NCBI GenBank assembly: GCA_002868985.1
Contig: PKTV01000524.1
Location: 1-7,214 of the forward strand
DNA from: Desulfobacteraceae bacterium
GTDB taxonomy: Bacteria; Desulfobacterota; Desulfobacteria; Desulfobacterales; UBA11574
Reading direction: 5' to 3'
Length of the DNA: 7,214 nucleotides
Of the stretch, positions 1-6,457 are shown one piece after another. Position 1 is the stretch's first letter. Every line of letters starts with the position of its first letter. A program made the position numbers and the translations under genes. The notes under the pieces were generated by a model that worked only from the letters and a program-made list of their open reading frames with translations, was not told the DNA's origin and searched no databases.

Positions 1-83
1 AAAATATGGAGAGAATATGATCAGCTCTTTTTCCACCCCTTCCCAATAGGGTTTGAGCATCGGCGAAAGATGATATTATATTC

Positions 84-935
84 CTAAAAAAACAGCTTTG
101 CATAAAGCAATAGTCCTGAGTATTTAAAATCAATTTCACCCACAAAATCAATCTGGGGATAATCTTCTCCATCTGCTTCTATATTAAGATTAAATGTATT
201 GAAACCAAGACCGAATCCAAAATGTTTCCAGGGAAGATATTCAATTGCAGCATGTGATTCGTAGATCGTGCCCGTGAATTCCTTAATTTCCAAATAAAAA
301 ACTTCTACACCAGTTCTTAAAAACCATTTGGGGGTAATGGCAAAGTCTGCCCGCAGTCCAAGTGTCGGCAGAGGTGCGGTAAATCTTTCTGTTTCATCAA
401 CATTAATAACCCCGGTGGCTTGAAGTCCAATATCGATTGGCATGACATAAAGGCCGAGTGAGAGAGCAAGGTCCATCCGATCATCTTGAAAAAACGAGTA
501 GCTGTAGGCAGCCTTATAAATATCAAGGTTAAATTTGGTATTTACTTGACTGCCGGCAGGGATATCAATTTCATTTCCCTCGTTGTCCTTAATCGTAAAG
601 TCTCGTCCTATAGTTGTGTCGCCATCCCGGCGAAACGAAAACCATGTGAAATCAATTCTGTGTCGCCGATTCTCCGTAAATCGCCAGATGGCGTCCACTC
701 GAAAAACCGAATTGGTGGTGTCTAAACCAAGGAGGTCTTCGACGTCGACGGTAAGGCCCAATCCCGAACCGAGACGAAGGTCGGTATTGGTATTTGCAAT
801 AAAATACCCAGCATTTAAGCTAAATTTTTCCCAGGTCGTATCATAGGAAGTCGGGTTCTCGGCCCATGCAGGTTGGATAAAAAATAACAAACCGGCCACG
901 AAAAATACATACAGATATTTGTTTTTACCAAACAT
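84..935 (-). CDS. Outer-membrane beta-barrel protein with signal peptide, function unknown
   Basis: Encodes 283 residues. The start chosen is the ATG at 933-935, because it follows a strong Shine-Dalgarno (AAGGAGGA, 941-948 on the minus strand) and opens directly into a signal peptide: MFGKNK, a hydrophobic stretch at about residues 8-22, and an AWA cleavage site after residue 25. The open frame runs further upstream to 1079, but that extension has no signal and no ribosome site. The mature part of about 258 residues alternates polar and hydrophobic residues in short strands separated by Gly/Asp/Asn turns, has many aromatic residues, and ends LYAKLFF. A terminal Phe is typical of proteins inserted by the BAM machinery. 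The inferred location is therefore the outer membrane. I recognise no specific family; it could be a porin-like or structural barrel. It lies downstream of the hydrolase on the same strand, but the 278-nt gap and a candidate promoter argue for separate transcription. Confidence 0.8.
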   Translation of the reverse strand: MFGKNKYLYVFFVAGLLFFIQPAWAENPTSYDTTWEKFSLNAGYFIANTNTDLRLGSGLGLTVDVEDLLGLDTTNSVFRVDAIWRFTENRRHRIDFTWFSFRRDGDTTIGRDFTIKDNEGNEIDIPAGSQVNTKFNLDIYKAAYSYSFFQDDRMDLALSLGLYVMPIDIGLQATGVINVDETERFTAPLPTLGLRADFAITPKWFLRTGVEVFYLEIKEFTGTIYESHAAIEYLPWKHFGFGLGFNTFNLNIEADGEDYPQIDFVGEIDFKYSGLLLYAKLFF

Positions 936-940
936 TATTT

Positions 941-948
941 TCCTCCTT
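941..948 (-). promoter_or_regulatory. Shine-Dalgarno site that fixes the barrel-protein start
   Basis: The minus strand reads AAGGAGGA five nucleotides before the ATG at 935. It is the best ribosome site in the window. It settles the start at 935 rather than at the longer frame opening near 1079. Confidence 0.8.
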
Positions 949-1090
949 AACCTGATCAGACATATTTTTATTTTCACAAACTGGTGATTTAATAGAGAAG
1001 AGCTAAAAACCGTTTTACGATTAATAATAAATGATTTTGTGTGCAGGCAGGCTTTGCCTTTTGCCGTCGCTGATGCCATTGATACGATTG

Positions 1091-1119
1091 ATAATAAACC
1101 ATTTTTTTTTCATGCACAA
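1091..1119 (-). promoter_or_regulatory. Candidate sigma-70 promoter for the barrel-protein gene
   Basis: On the minus strand, TTGTGC (1114-1119) is followed after 17 nt by TATTAT (1091-1096). The -10 box matches the consensus at five of six positions, while the -35 box is weak. Transcription would start near 1084 and give a leader of about 150 nt before the ATG at 935. The rest of the 936-1213 gap holds no convincing gene; a 63-codon minus-strand frame there (989-1180) has no signs of coding. No strong terminator follows the hydrolase stop, so read-through from the hydrolase is also possible. Confidence 0.3.
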
Positions 1120-1213
1120 CCTTTTCTTTTTGACACGATCCGATTCGTTTTGCCTGACATATGGGTTTCCATAGTCGCACCGGTTATTCTATTGATCACC
1201 AGCGCAACCAATT

Positions 1214-2698
1214 TCATTCAGAACCGCGAAGCGCCGTGAATTGAAGCACACGCTGCTCCAAATAATCGTAGAACGGATTCCAGTGCAGTCTGAGAAGACT
1301 GGCCGGGTTGATGCGCAACACACCTTTTTCGCCCCTGAGAACCACATTCCCGATATTAATGCCGGGACTCTTTTCGGCATCGTCGCCGCCGTACAAAGGA
1401 TCATCGGGGGCAAAAGGCAACGCCACATGTGATAGCGAGTAAACCCCCGCCGGCCACGCAAGAGAAAGCGGGAAGACGGTTTTCTCGCTGCTTCCAGTAT
1501 ATCTTTGATACAGAGCAACCTTCCGGCTGGATGCGCTTTCGTTGGATATCAAGGAAAGACGATAGGAGAGAATCGGCTTGTCAAGCAGCGCAGCGATCAC
1601 ATCTCGGGGGCCGGTATCCATAAGCGGGTTCTTGGCCGCCAACCGGTTGATGTCGAACAGCACCAATTCGTGATCGCCCTGCGGCAATCGATCGAACAGC
1701 CCCTCGATAAGCGCCGGCACCCGGACGGTCGCATCCACCACGGACTGGAAGGCCATAATTGGCGGCAGTTGTGACAATACGTCGGATTTCGTATATCGGG
1801 TGATCTGATTCTGGATCTCATTGGTCAGACGAAATGCCTGATGGCCGGCATTCACCGCGAATGAATTGTACTTGAACGGATCGTACTCGGGCAGCACCGA
1901 GTTCCATGCCAGCTTGGGCAGGCTCAGCAGTCTACCGATTCTGTCCTGCCAGACGGCAAGGGCCGCGATTTTGGCAACACCGATCTCCGGCGAGATAAGC
2001 ACCACGCCGCTAGCCCGGGGTAGGGATACATTTTCGAGCGTTGAGAGGATGTACTGCACGGCAAGGGCGCCGCCGTTGGAGTAGCCCACAATGTACAGGG
2101 GTATATCACCGAACTGCTTCTTTAAATGGCCCATGGCAAGTCTCACTGCGCCGGCCATATCTTCCCATTTGATTTTCACGAGTCCCGATGGCGCAGTGCC
2201 ATGTCCGGGTATTCGCAACCCCAGTACGTAAGCGCCCGACGCAGAAAGCTTCTGTCCCATTTTTCGCAAACTGTAAGGGGAATCGGACAAACCGTGCAGC
2301 AATAGAACACCCGCAACGGGTTTCGGTACCGTGAATTCAAAACTTCGGTTCCAGTTGTTCGCCCATTGGGCAGGGTCCGAAAGGCTGCCCCTGCTGTAAC
2401 GGTTCAGCAACTGCCTCTCATCCAAAGGAATCTTGTCGTAAATTTCCGCTTCAAGCTGAGAAAACAGACGATCTTCAAGCGCCAGGTACCCCGCAAAGCC
2501 TGTCACCTGCTTTTCGGTAGTGTATTCTTCATCAAGATCCGCTGTATGCCAAACTCGAAGATCCTGCTGTTGCTGCATGAATATGATGAAACCAGCCAGC
2601 ACCGTCAGAAAAGCACCGGCGAACATGGTGACACCGATACGACCCAGGCGGCGAATGAGTGTTAAAAAATGGAACCTTCCATCATGTTTGGTTGTCAT
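1214..2698 (-). CDS. Membrane-anchored alpha/beta hydrolase (serine esterase/lysophospholipase-like)
   Basis: Encodes 494 residues. The N-terminus is short and basic, followed by one membrane segment at about residues 21-41, so the catalytic part probably faces the periplasm as a signal-anchored enzyme. The hydrolase core shows the oxyanion motif LLLHGLSDSP (132-141), LRIPGHGTAPSG (161-172), and the nucleophile elbow GYSNG (205-209) with Ser207. Asp322 in SVVDATV is a good candidate for the acid. The histidine is either His343 (GDHELV) or His424 (SLSHVALPF); the second lies in a conserved-looking stretch ending DDPLYGG. These motifs fit the S33/lysophospholipase branch of serine hydrolases. 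The substrate cannot be read from sequence, but lipid or ester turnover is plausible. At 494 residues it is longer than typical members (250-350) because of the N-terminal linker and the C-terminal extension. The start has only a weak GAGAG ribosome site and lies 13 nt after the stop of an apparently broken gene. Confidence 0.85.
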   Translation of the reverse strand: MTTKHDGRFHFLTLIRRLGRIGVTMFAGAFLTVLAGFIIFMQQQQDLRVWHTADLDEEYTTEKQVTGFAGYLALEDRLFSQLEAEIYDKIPLDERQLLNRYSRGSLSDPAQWANNWNRSFEFTVPKPVAGVLLLHGLSDSPYSLRKMGQKLSASGAYVLGLRIPGHGTAPSGLVKIKWEDMAGAVRLAMGHLKKQFGDIPLYIVGYSNGGALAVQYILSTLENVSLPRASGVVLISPEIGVAKIAALAVWQDRIGRLLSLPKLAWNSVLPEYDPFKYNSFAVNAGHQAFRLTNEIQNQITRYTKSDVLSQLPPIMAFQSVVDATVRVPALIEGLFDRLPQGDHELVLFDINRLAAKNPLMDTGPRDVIAALLDKPILSYRLSLISNESASSRKVALYQRYTGSSEKTVFPLSLAWPAGVYSLSHVALPFAPDDPLYGGDDAEKSPGINIGNVVLRGEKGVLRINPASLLRLHWNPFYDYLEQRVLQFTALRGSE

Positions 2699-2711
2699 GT
2701 CCGTTATTCTC

Positions 2712-2927
2712 TCACTTTTTTCTCTGTAACAATAATATTTTCAACTTTTCGAGATAATCCGGGGGGAAATACCAGACATCACGATCGTGATAGCCGTTAT
2801 ATTTTTTCGGACCTCTTTGTTCCGGCGATCCCCATTCGCTGAGCAGACCCATCTCATTTGTATCGATCAGCGCTATCTCAAACTCGTTCTCCCGCGCTGC
2901 GGTTGTGGATTCCGTGCAGAGTTCATC
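2712..2927 (-). pseudogene. 3' remnant of an unidentified gene upstream of the hydrolase
   Basis: A minus-strand frame of 71 codons is open from 2927 down to the TGA at 2712-2714, bounded upstream by an in-frame TGA at 2928-2930. Its product looks like real protein: acidic, then LIDTNEMGLLSEWGSP, then YHDRDVWYFPPDYLEKLK and a short basic tail. The only ATG (2850-2852) would give 46 residues and has no clear ribosome site, and it cuts off plausible protein upstream. The stop lies 13 nt before the hydrolase ATG, the spacing expected of an operon. I infer that the frame is the tail of a longer gene once co-transcribed with the hydrolase, with its 5' part lost where the accessory DNA begins. I do not recognise the family. 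The alternative is an intact 46-residue small protein. Confidence 0.4.
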
Positions 2928-3079
2928 TCAGGTCAGGTCGTCCGATCCGATTTGCATCAATACCACTGAAACAGTTTACTTTACCATCTTAGCAACATCA
3001 GAAGTCATGTCAAGCAGACACCGTCGTGCGAAGTCTTTCTTTGAAAAGAGACCACGCACAAAAGGGTGAGGTTTTGTAT

Positions 3080-3265
3080 ATGAACACAATCTTCAAGGAT
3101 GCATCGACGGGTCAGGGGGCAGGAGTGAAAAGGAATGGATTGATGGAGGTTTGGGGTAGTGGGGAGATAAGGAGACGAGGGGATGGGGGAGAGGGAGAAA
3201 AGATAAAGGTGTCAGGTTTCGGGTGTCAGGGATCAGGGGGCAAGCGTGAAAAGCTGAAGGGATGA
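3080..3265 (+). pseudogene. Possible gene start running into repeat DNA
   Basis: An ATG at 3080-3082 follows a fair ribosome site (GGGTGAGG, 3064-3071). The first ten residues (MNTIFKDAST) look ordinary, but from about 3119 the frame reads straight through degenerate repeats and becomes a Gly/Arg/Lys-rich string. It may be the 5' stump of a gene cut by the repeat block, or chance. The opposite strand is also open here (down to a stop at 2976-2978), so the coding strand is not certain. The rest of the stretch from 2931 to 3118 holds nothing I can name. Confidence 0.15.
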
Positions 3266-3291
3266 ACGTTCACCATCGAACATTCAACTTC
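3119..3291 (+). repeat. Repeat block 1, upstream of the abiE module
   Basis: A string of degenerate repeat words. Positions 3120-3147 are identical over 28 nt to 6736-6763. Next come GGAGACGAGG and GATGGGG (3171-3188, like 6917-6935), GGTGTCAGG-TTTCGGGTGTCAGG-GATCAGG (3208-3237, like 4850-4889 and 6892-6908), an AAAGCTGAA-type linker, and a CATCGAACATTCAAC word (3274-3288, like 7011-7030). There are no inverted ends and no transposase. The order of words resembles block 4, so the two form long, diverged direct repeats flanking the accessory modules. Between 3292 and 3402 I see only unremarkable AT-rich DNA with a weak CTCC/GGAG hairpin near 3347-3359. Confidence 0.75.
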
Positions 3292-3402
3292 ATAAGGGAA
3301 AAGAATTGGAAGAACAGCAATAAGCCTATTATTTTATAGTTAATTCCCTCCTTCGGGGAGTGATGAGTCTTTTTTGCCTTTGATCACGCGCTTGTTTTTC
3401 TG

Positions 3403-3431
3403 TTGACAATGAGAAAAGTATCAGGTACACA
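3403..3431 (+). promoter_or_regulatory. Candidate abiE promoter
   Basis: A perfect -35 box TTGACA lies at 3403-3408. At 17-nt spacing the -10 position is TACACA (3426-3431), a weak match that falls inside the left arm of the inverted repeat. Transcription would start near 3438-3440, leaving a leader of about 25 nt before the ATG at 3464. Overlap of promoter and palindrome suggests that a repressor bound there blocks RNA polymerase. Confidence 0.4.
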
Positions 3432-3464
3432 TAATTAACAAAAATGATAATTATGTGTACCTGA
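3421..3464. promoter_or_regulatory. Perfect 17-bp inverted repeat, probable AbiEi operator
   Basis: The left arm TCAGGTACACATAATTA (3421-3437) and right arm TAATTATGTGTACCTGA (3448-3464) are exact reverse complements around a 10-nt spacer. The palindrome covers the promoter's -10 region and ends on the A of the probable abiEi start codon. AbiEi antitoxins of the AbiE family are known to repress their own operon by binding inverted repeats, which makes this the expected operator. If transcription begins near 3438 the RNA lacks the left arm, so the element would act as DNA rather than as an RNA hairpin. Confidence 0.75.
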
Positions 3465-4048
3465 TGAAGTTTATTGAACTGAAAAAAATTAAAAAATTTT
3501 GGTTTGGCTATGAGGACATCGCCAGAGCCCTTGGGATCAGTGCTGCCTCGGCCAGGGTAACCGCAAGCCGATACGCGAGGCAGGGGATACTGCTCCGGAT
3601 GAAAAAAAACATGTATGTGTTAAAAGAGGTATGGAACGCCGCAGGCAGGGAGGACAAATTCCAGCTGGCGAACATGGGTCAGGTCCCTTCCTACATCTCA
3701 CTGATGACCGCTCTGGACTATTACGAAATTACAACACAGATGCAGAGGGATTTTTTCGAGTCTGTGGCTGTAAAAAGGTCAAAAGAAATAATTATGGATG
3801 GCAGCGTTTTTCGGTATGTTAAGCTTGCCGCAAATTTATACAACGAGTTCAAAAAAGAAAAAAATTTTTTTATTGCAACCCCTGAAAAAGCGCTTTTGGA
3901 CGCATTTTACCTGATGTCATACGGCCGTTACCGTCTTGACCTTTCATCTTTGGATGCAGCGAAACTCGACCGGAGAGAAATCGAGCGCCTCAGTCGCAAA
4001 TTTCCGTTGAAAACAAAACACATCTTAAAGAGATATGGATATCTTTAG
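3464..4048 (+). CDS. abiEi: AbiEi-family antitoxin / transcriptional repressor
   Basis: Encodes 194 residues from the ATG at 3464; an in-frame GTG at 3455 would add three. Neither start has a visible Shine-Dalgarno. The N-terminal winged helix (about residues 14-53) reads GYEDIARALGISAASARVTA, then a basic wing LLRMKKNMYVL, the usual DNA-binding half of AbiEi proteins. The C-terminal half carries the family landmarks SYISLMTALDYYEI (76-89) and FIATPEKALLDAFYL (136-150). In the AbiE (type IV) toxin-antitoxin system this protein counters the AbiEii toxin without forming a stable complex and represses the operon. Immediately upstream is a perfect inverted repeat that it probably binds. It overlaps the downstream toxin gene by 14 nt. 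The length fits short AbiEi proteins. I am confident of the family; the antitoxin role here is inferred from the pairing. Confidence 0.88.
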   Translation: MKFIELKKIKKFWFGYEDIARALGISAASARVTASRYARQGILLRMKKNMYVLKEVWNAAGREDKFQLANMGQVPSYISLMTALDYYEITTQMQRDFFESVAVKRSKEIIMDGSVFRYVKLAANLYNEFKKEKNFFIATPEKALLDAFYLMSYGRYRLDLSSLDAAKLDRREIERLSRKFPLKTKHILKRYGYL

Positions 4049-4703
4049 ACAACACGAAACATTTGAAATCGAAGTTCTTGACAAAATGAACAGCGCAAAA
4101 GTGCTTGAACCGCTTGTTTTTGGCGGTGGAAGTATGCTTAGGCTTTGTCATGAACTGAATCGATTTTCTGTGGATTTAGATTTTTGGTTTATCAAGAAGA
4201 TCCCCCAGGAAAAATACTTTGATACGATTCAGAAGGCGTTTGAAAAGGACTATGAAATTACCGATTCAGGGATCAAGCACTACACGCTTCTATTCGAATT
4301 GAGGTCTGCTCAATATCCAAAACGCCTGAAGATTGAAATAAGAAGGGAGCTGAAGAAATGCGATTATCAGAAAATAATTGCATTTTCCAAGTCCAGTACA
4401 AGACAAGTCCTTGTAAATGCCCACACCCTGGAACAAACCATGAAGAATAAGATAAAAGCCTTCCTCGACCGTGGAGAAATAAGAGATTGTTTTGACATCG
4501 AATTTCTAATTCGCAGAGGTATTAATCTACCTATCGGCTCTGACAGGGAAATTACAGAACTTAAGAAAAAGATTGCGCGGTTTAAAGATTTAGATTTCAG
4601 AGTAAAGCTGGGTTCTATCCTGGAAAAGGATATTCGGGACTACTACGTTGAAAACAGATTCAGCTTTCTGGAAGGGAAACTGGCCACAATGATTTCAAAA
4701 TGA
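4035..4703 (+). CDS. abiEii: AbiEii-family nucleotidyltransferase toxin
   Basis: Encodes 222 residues. Nucleotidyltransferase motifs of the AbiEii/AbiGii (DUF1814) family are all present. FGGGSMLRLCHELNRFSVDLDF (29-50 in full) holds the glycine motif G30-S33 and the metal-binding aspartates Asp47 and Asp49. LKIEI (98-102) is the second motif. KIKAFLDRGEIRDCFD (139-154) matches the K-x-x-A...R...RD-x-x-D signature, with Lys141, Arg146, Arg150, Asp151 and Asp154. Related toxins (MenT of mycobacteria) transfer nucleotides to tRNA ends and stop translation; AbiE systems also give phage abortive infection. The ATG lies inside abiEi, after AAAGAGAT, and the 14-nt overlap implies translational coupling. 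All expected catalytic residues are intact, so the toxin is probably active. The target is not deducible here. It has no partner beyond abiEi, and repeat DNA begins about 100 nt downstream. Confidence 0.9.
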   Translation: MDIFRQHETFEIEVLDKMNSAKVLEPLVFGGGSMLRLCHELNRFSVDLDFWFIKKIPQEKYFDTIQKAFEKDYEITDSGIKHYTLLFELRSAQYPKRLKIEIRRELKKCDYQKIIAFSKSSTRQVLVNAHTLEQTMKNKIKAFLDRGEIRDCFDIEFLIRRGINLPIGSDREITELKKKIARFKDLDFRVKLGSILEKDIRDYYVENRFSFLEGKLATMISK

Positions 4704-4894
4704 CAGCCTCGAGCCTGTCTTTCTCAATCGCCCTTCAAAAAGACGAGGTTTTAAAGGTTGATAAAGGAATATATTGGATAAGTGTCAGAGGTGAAGGGTT
4801 AGGTGTCCCCGATAAATCGGGATTTCCGTTTCACTCCAACAGGCAAAGATCAGGTTTCGGGTGTCGGGTTTCAGGTGTCAGGGATCAGGAGTGA
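4700..4894 (+). pseudogene. Short frame overlapping the toxin stop (ATGA), running into repeats
   Basis: The ATG shares the ATGA at 4700-4703 with the toxin stop, the classic coupling arrangement. The first 30 or so residues look like protein (ALQKDEVLKVDKGIYWISV; the L-K-x-x-K-G-I-Y pattern recalls the wing of a winged helix). From about 4795 the frame is only translated repeat words ending at 4894. It may be the start of a third operon gene cut off by repeat block 2, or simply an accident of the toxin's 3' end. I cannot assign a function. Confidence 0.25.
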
Positions 4895-4964
4895 AAAGGA
4901 ATGGAGTGATGGGGAAATACTTAGGTTCAGAGTTCTGGGTTCAGGGTTCAGAGGTTGAAAAGAC
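4804..4964 (+). repeat. Repeat block 2, between the abiE and ATPase modules
   Basis: It starts with TCCCCGATAAATCGGGATTT (4806-4825) and CTCCAACAGG (4834-4843), both also in block 4. Next come TTTCGGGTGTC and CAGGTGTCAGGGATCAGG (4855-4889, shared with block 1), CAGGAGTGAAAAGGAATGGA (4886-4905, shared with blocks 1 and 4), and a short GTTC tract (GTTC at 4925, 4932, 4939 and 4946, then GTTG at 4954). Positions 4923-4944 match 6302-6323 exactly over 22 nt. The block ends AGAGGTTGAAAAGA, as block 3 does. It is thus a chimera of the words seen in all other blocks. Confidence 0.75.
4808..4821. repeat. CCCGA-TAAA-TCGGG mini-hairpin
   Basis: A perfect 5-bp stem with a 4-nt loop. The same element recurs at 6833-6846 with loop TAAG and the same flanks (GT-CC before, GATTTCCG after). 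It is not followed by a T-run, so it is not an ordinary terminator. Confidence 0.55.
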
Positions 4965-5025
4965 CTGACGGGTTGTCGACAAGGGCTTCTATATGATCGA
5001 CGTAACGGTTATTGAAAATATTTCC

Positions 5026-5054
5026 TTTACTTTTCTTGCAAATAAGAATATAGA
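5026..5054 (+). promoter_or_regulatory. Candidate promoter of the ATPase gene
   Basis: TTTACT (5026-5031) and TATAGA (5049-5054) are separated by 17 nt; each matches the sigma-70 consensus at four of six positions. The start point would be near 5061, practically at the ATG at 5063. No Shine-Dalgarno precedes that ATG, so a leaderless message is possible. The prediction is weak. Confidence 0.25.
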
Positions 5055-5062
5055 CTTCAAAT

Positions 5063-6229
5063 ATGCAAGGATTAATTGACAGACATCTTACTGAAACGGT
5101 CAAAACGCGGTTACAAAATAATCCGGCTGTAGCGATTCTGGGACCACGGCAATGCGGTAAGACAACATTGACCGGCCAAATCGTAAAAAACTTGGAACAG
5201 TCGGTCTATCTGGATCTTGAAAATCCCGGCGATCTGGCAAAACTTGATGATCCGCTCGCCTTTTTCAGTCTGCACAATGATGACCTGGTGTGTCTCGACG
5301 AGATTCAACGGGTCCCCGAAATTTTTTCTATTCTTCGAAGTGTCATAGATAGTCGCGAAAGAAATGGTCAGTTCTTAATTCTTGGTTCTGCAGGGCCTGA
5401 TTTAATCCGTCAAAGTTCGGAATCCCTTGCAGGACGAATTGCCTATCTTGAGCTCACTCCGTTTCTTCTCTCAGAGCTCGAGGCCGCGCAGAAGGACGAT
5501 GTCAGACGGCTCTGGCTTAGAGGCGGGTTCCCCAGGAGTTATCTCGCAGAAGATGTTGATATCAGTTTCCAATGGCGGCAGGACTTTATCCGGACCTTTC
5601 TTGAACGGGATATAGGGATGCTTGGGTTCCGTATGCCGCCGGCCCGAATTGGCCGCTTTTGGAAAATGTGTGCCCATATTCACGGTTCTTTATTAAACGC
5701 TTCAAAGCTCGCGGATTCTTTGGGGGTAAGTTCTCATACAGCTCGTTCCTACGTGGATCTTCTGGAACAGACATTCATGTTGCGGGTACTCTTACCAGAC
5801 GCCCCGAATTTGAAGAAACGCCTGGTTAAATCACCCAAGATCTATATCCGTGATAGTGGCATTCTCCATGCGTTGCTTGATATCCGCACACATGACGATC
5901 TGCTTTCCCATCCAATCATAGGGACATCTTTTGAAGGGTTTGCCATGGAGAACATTCTCGCGTATGCAAAGAATTTTGAACCCTCCTTTTACCGGACAAG
6001 CGCAGGCGCAGAGATCGATCTGATTTTAAGAAGAGGGCGGCGTACCCTGGCCTTTGAGCTGAAATCATCAACAGTCCCCAGAGTTTCCAAAGGCTTTTGG
6101 AACGCGCTGGAAGACATATCTCCGGATGAGGCCTATGTGGTCGCACCGGTAGAGGATTCTTATCCAATGAAAGGTGACGTTATGGTGAGCCCGCTTCAAG
6201 AAATCATAGATAAGCTTAAGGAAGAATAA
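5063..6229 (+). CDS. AAA_14/DUF4143 ATPase (lone ATP-binding protein)
   Basis: Encodes 388 residues, close to the family's usual 380-450. The N-terminal AAA+ domain shows Walker A GPRQCGKTT (27-35), Walker B LVCLDEIQ (75-82), a sensor-1-like strand ILGSAG (106-111) and a conserved Leu-Ala-Gly-Arg (122-125) with a possible arginine finger at Arg125. A winged-helix-like segment follows at about 205-240 (LLNASKLADSLGVSSHTARSYVDLLE). The C-terminal DUF4143 half has a nuclease-like (PD-(D/E)xK) arrangement: Glu291, Asp319 in AGAEIDLIL, and Glu332-x-Lys334 in FELKSS. The family is widespread and patchy in bacteria and archaea and its physiological role is not settled; a DNA-related or defence-related job is only inference. 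The ATG at 5063 has no visible ribosome site. All key residues are present, so the gene is probably intact. It stands alone between repeat blocks 2 and 3, with no co-directional partner. Confidence 0.88.
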   Translation: MQGLIDRHLTETVKTRLQNNPAVAILGPRQCGKTTLTGQIVKNLEQSVYLDLENPGDLAKLDDPLAFFSLHNDDLVCLDEIQRVPEIFSILRSVIDSRERNGQFLILGSAGPDLIRQSSESLAGRIAYLELTPFLLSELEAAQKDDVRRLWLRGGFPRSYLAEDVDISFQWRQDFIRTFLERDIGMLGFRMPPARIGRFWKMCAHIHGSLLNASKLADSLGVSSHTARSYVDLLEQTFMLRVLLPDAPNLKKRLVKSPKIYIRDSGILHALLDIRTHDDLLSHPIIGTSFEGFAMENILAYAKNFEPSFYRTSAGAEIDLILRRGRRTLAFELKSSTVPRVSKGFWNALEDISPDEAYVVAPVEDSYPMKGDVMVSPLQEIIDKLKEE

Positions 6230-6301
6230 CAAAATGTAATTCTGGAGTGTTCGAGCGATGGGAATAAGCGGAGAGAGTGATGGAGATTTGGGGAGGGACT
6301 C

Positions 6302-6415
6302 AGGTTCAGAGTTCTGGGTTCAGAGTTCCGAGTTCTGAGTTCAAGGTTCAAGGTTCAGAGGTTCAAAGGTTCTGGGTTCTGGGTTCAGAGGTTCAAAGGT
6401 TAGAGGTTGAAAAGA
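6302..6415 (+). repeat. Repeat block 3: tandem GTTCNNR heptamer/octamer tract
   Basis: GTTC occurs 13 times, at 6304, 6311, 6318, 6325, 6332, 6339, 6346, 6353, 6361, 6369, 6376, 6383 and 6391, then decays to GTTA (6399) and GTTG (6406). Spacings are 7 nt seven times in a row, then 8, 8, 7, 7, 8, 8 and 7. GTTC is fixed while the next three or four bases vary (AGA, TGG, CGA, TGA, AAG). It ends AGAGGTTGAAAAGA, like block 2. An open frame across it (6277-6480) gives only Val-Gln/Ser-Glu-Phe repeats and is not a gene. Confidence 0.85.
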
Positions 6416-6457
6416 GATGGAAAAATCAGATTCGCCTGAAAGGAGAAAGCGTTCGGT

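Noticed and set aside
1..83. Terminator of the barrel-protein gene
   Set aside because: Only a CCC-TATT-GGG hairpin (about 46-55) with no proper T-run on the minus strand; not convincing.
936..1079. 48-codon N-terminal extension of the barrel protein
   Set aside because: The internal ATG at 935 has a strong Shine-Dalgarno and begins a proper signal peptide; the extension would bury both.
3007..3069. 20-residue basic peptide frame (ATG at 3007)
   Set aside because: No ribosome site, very short, and both strands are open here; no support for translation.
3120..3291. CRISPR array or IS element in the repeat blocks
   Set aside because: No regular repeat-spacer pattern of 25-40 nt, no terminal inverted repeats, no transposase or cas gene; the words are short and degenerate.
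3347..3378. CTCC-TTCGG-GGAG hairpin followed by a T-run as a terminator
   Set aside because: The stem is only 4 bp and the T-run starts about 10 nt later; no gene ends just upstream.
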